From positions 1-6,847 of the forward strand of contig CAMLSI010000293.1 in the NCBI GenBank assembly GCA_946482585.1: DNA of 6,847 nucleotides. The letters run 5' to 3'. The position numbers and the translations under genes were made by a program. Below the pieces are notes generated by a model that saw only the letters and a list, made by a program, of their open reading frames with translations, made no database searches and was not told where the DNA came from. How positions within the stretch are numbered: position 1 is the stretch's first letter; each line of letters starts with the position of its first letter. The stretch is from an uncultured Lysobacteraceae bacterium. Its GTDB lineage: Bacteria > Pseudomonadota > Gammaproteobacteria > Xanthomonadales > Rhodanobacteraceae. Shown here piece after piece: positions 6,313-6,847 of this stretch.

Positions 6313-6837
6313 ATGCATGCCCTGAAGTACCTCGCCGGCTATCCCCCGCACCTGCAGTCGCGCGTTCGCGAACTGATCGGGCAAGGGCGACTCGGCACGA
6401 TGCTGGCCGAAAAATACGGCCAGGCTCACGCCGTGCGTAGCGACGGCCAGCTGTACGACTATGTGCAAGCCCTCAAGGACAGGCATCTGAAAAAATCGGC
6501 GCCGCTGGGCAAGGTGATCTACGATGCCAAGCTGCAGGTGATGAAGCACGCGCTCGGCACTCACACGACCATTTCCCGCGTACAGGGCAACAGGCTCAAA
6601 GCCAGCCGCGAGATTCGCATCGCGAGCGTTTTCCGCGACGCCCCCGCCGAATTCCTCAAGATGATCGTGGTGCATGAGCTCGCGCACCTGAAGGAAGCCG
6701 AGCACGACAAATCCTTCTACCAGCTATGCACGCACATCGAACCCGACTACCACCAGCTGGAGTTCGATGCGCGGCTCTATCTGACGCATCGCGAGCTGGA
6801 GCAGGCGGGAGCGAGCGCAGGTCCGCCGGGCCTATGA
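6313..6837 (+). CDS. ygjP: YgjP-family metalloprotein (M48-like HExxH domain)
   Basis: This 174-residue protein is close in length and wording to E. coli YgjP. The N-terminal part (LKYLAGYPPHLQSRVRELI, then LGTMLAEKY) and the middle (GKVIYDAKLQVMKHALGTHT, SRVQG, REIRIASVFRDAP) match the family along their whole length. The metal site is HELAH at 121-125, with a further His at 131 in EAEHDKSFY. The C-terminal block HIEPDYHQLEFDARLYLT is a family signature. The family is classed as zinc metallopeptidase-like (PF01863), and E. coli YgjP has been described as a UTP pyrophosphatase, so the biochemical role is not settled by the motif. I start at 6313 because E. coli YgjP begins at the equivalent place. 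An in-frame ATG at 6241 would add 24 unlikely residues. No ribosome-binding site is visible before 6313; the upstream 30 bases are pyrimidine-rich. The last residues (AGASAGPPGL) are a nonconserved tail. Confidence 0.93.
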   Translation: MHALKYLAGYPPHLQSRVRELIGQGRLGTMLAEKYGQAHAVRSDGQLYDYVQALKDRHLKKSAPLGKVIYDAKLQVMKHALGTHTTISRVQGNRLKASREIRIASVFRDAPAEFLKMIVVHELAHLKEAEHDKSFYQLCTHIEPDYHQLEFDARLYLTHRELEQAGASAGPPGL

Positions 6838-6847
6838 TGGTCACCTC

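Noticed and set aside
6118..6705. 195-codon minus-strand open frame
   Set aside because: It is antisense to ygjP and partly overlaps the DUF2058 gene in another frame; ygjP has a full family match.
6834..6847. ATGATG at the right edge as the start of a following gene
   Set aside because: It overlaps the ygjP stop in a coupling-like way, but only four or so codons are visible and no clear ribosome-binding site precedes it.

Overview
The window is high-GC bacterial DNA with densely packed genes. The DUF2058/YaiL gene beside a YgjP gene, and an LpxO-like protein, point to a gammaproteobacterium. The GC-rich codon use and the protein wording resemble Xanthomonadales/Lysobacterales. This placement is an inference from family memory, not from a marker gene.

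Positions 1-5272 are a single minus-strand operon, read from right to left. It begins with a periplasmic adaptor (membrane fusion protein, 4094-5272). An ATGA overlap couples this to a complete RND/HAE-1 inner-membrane pump (945-4097). After 18 bases comes an LpxO/aspartyl-asparaginyl beta-hydroxylase-like membrane protein (147-926). After 11 more bases comes the N-terminus of a response regulator (1-135, cut by the window edge). No outer-membrane channel gene is present, so the pump presumably uses a TolC-type channel encoded elsewhere. A pump operon carrying a two-component regulator at its 3' end recalls E. coli mdtABCD-baeSR, and suggests an envelope-stress or drug-responsive export unit.

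Positions 5273-5687 hold no convincing gene. They are the likely control region of the operon, with a perfect tandem 10-bp repeat (5508-5527), a 9-bp inverted repeat (5389-5415) and a large interrupted dyad (5321-5347). The start of the adaptor gene is ambiguous because its frame stays open through both dyads.

Positions 5688-6837 are a divergent pair of conserved housekeeping-type genes: a DUF2058/YaiL protein on the minus strand (5688-6242) and a YgjP-type HExxH metalloprotein on the plus strand (6313-6837). About 70 bases separate them.

The most unusual feature is the LpxO-like protein. Its fold motifs are well kept, but both iron-binding histidines and the 2-oxoglutarate-binding arginine of the family appear to be replaced (Pro, Tyr and Leu). 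It therefore looks like a pseudoenzyme retained in frame inside an efflux/regulator operon. I saw no CRISPR array, RNA gene, transposon or phage feature.
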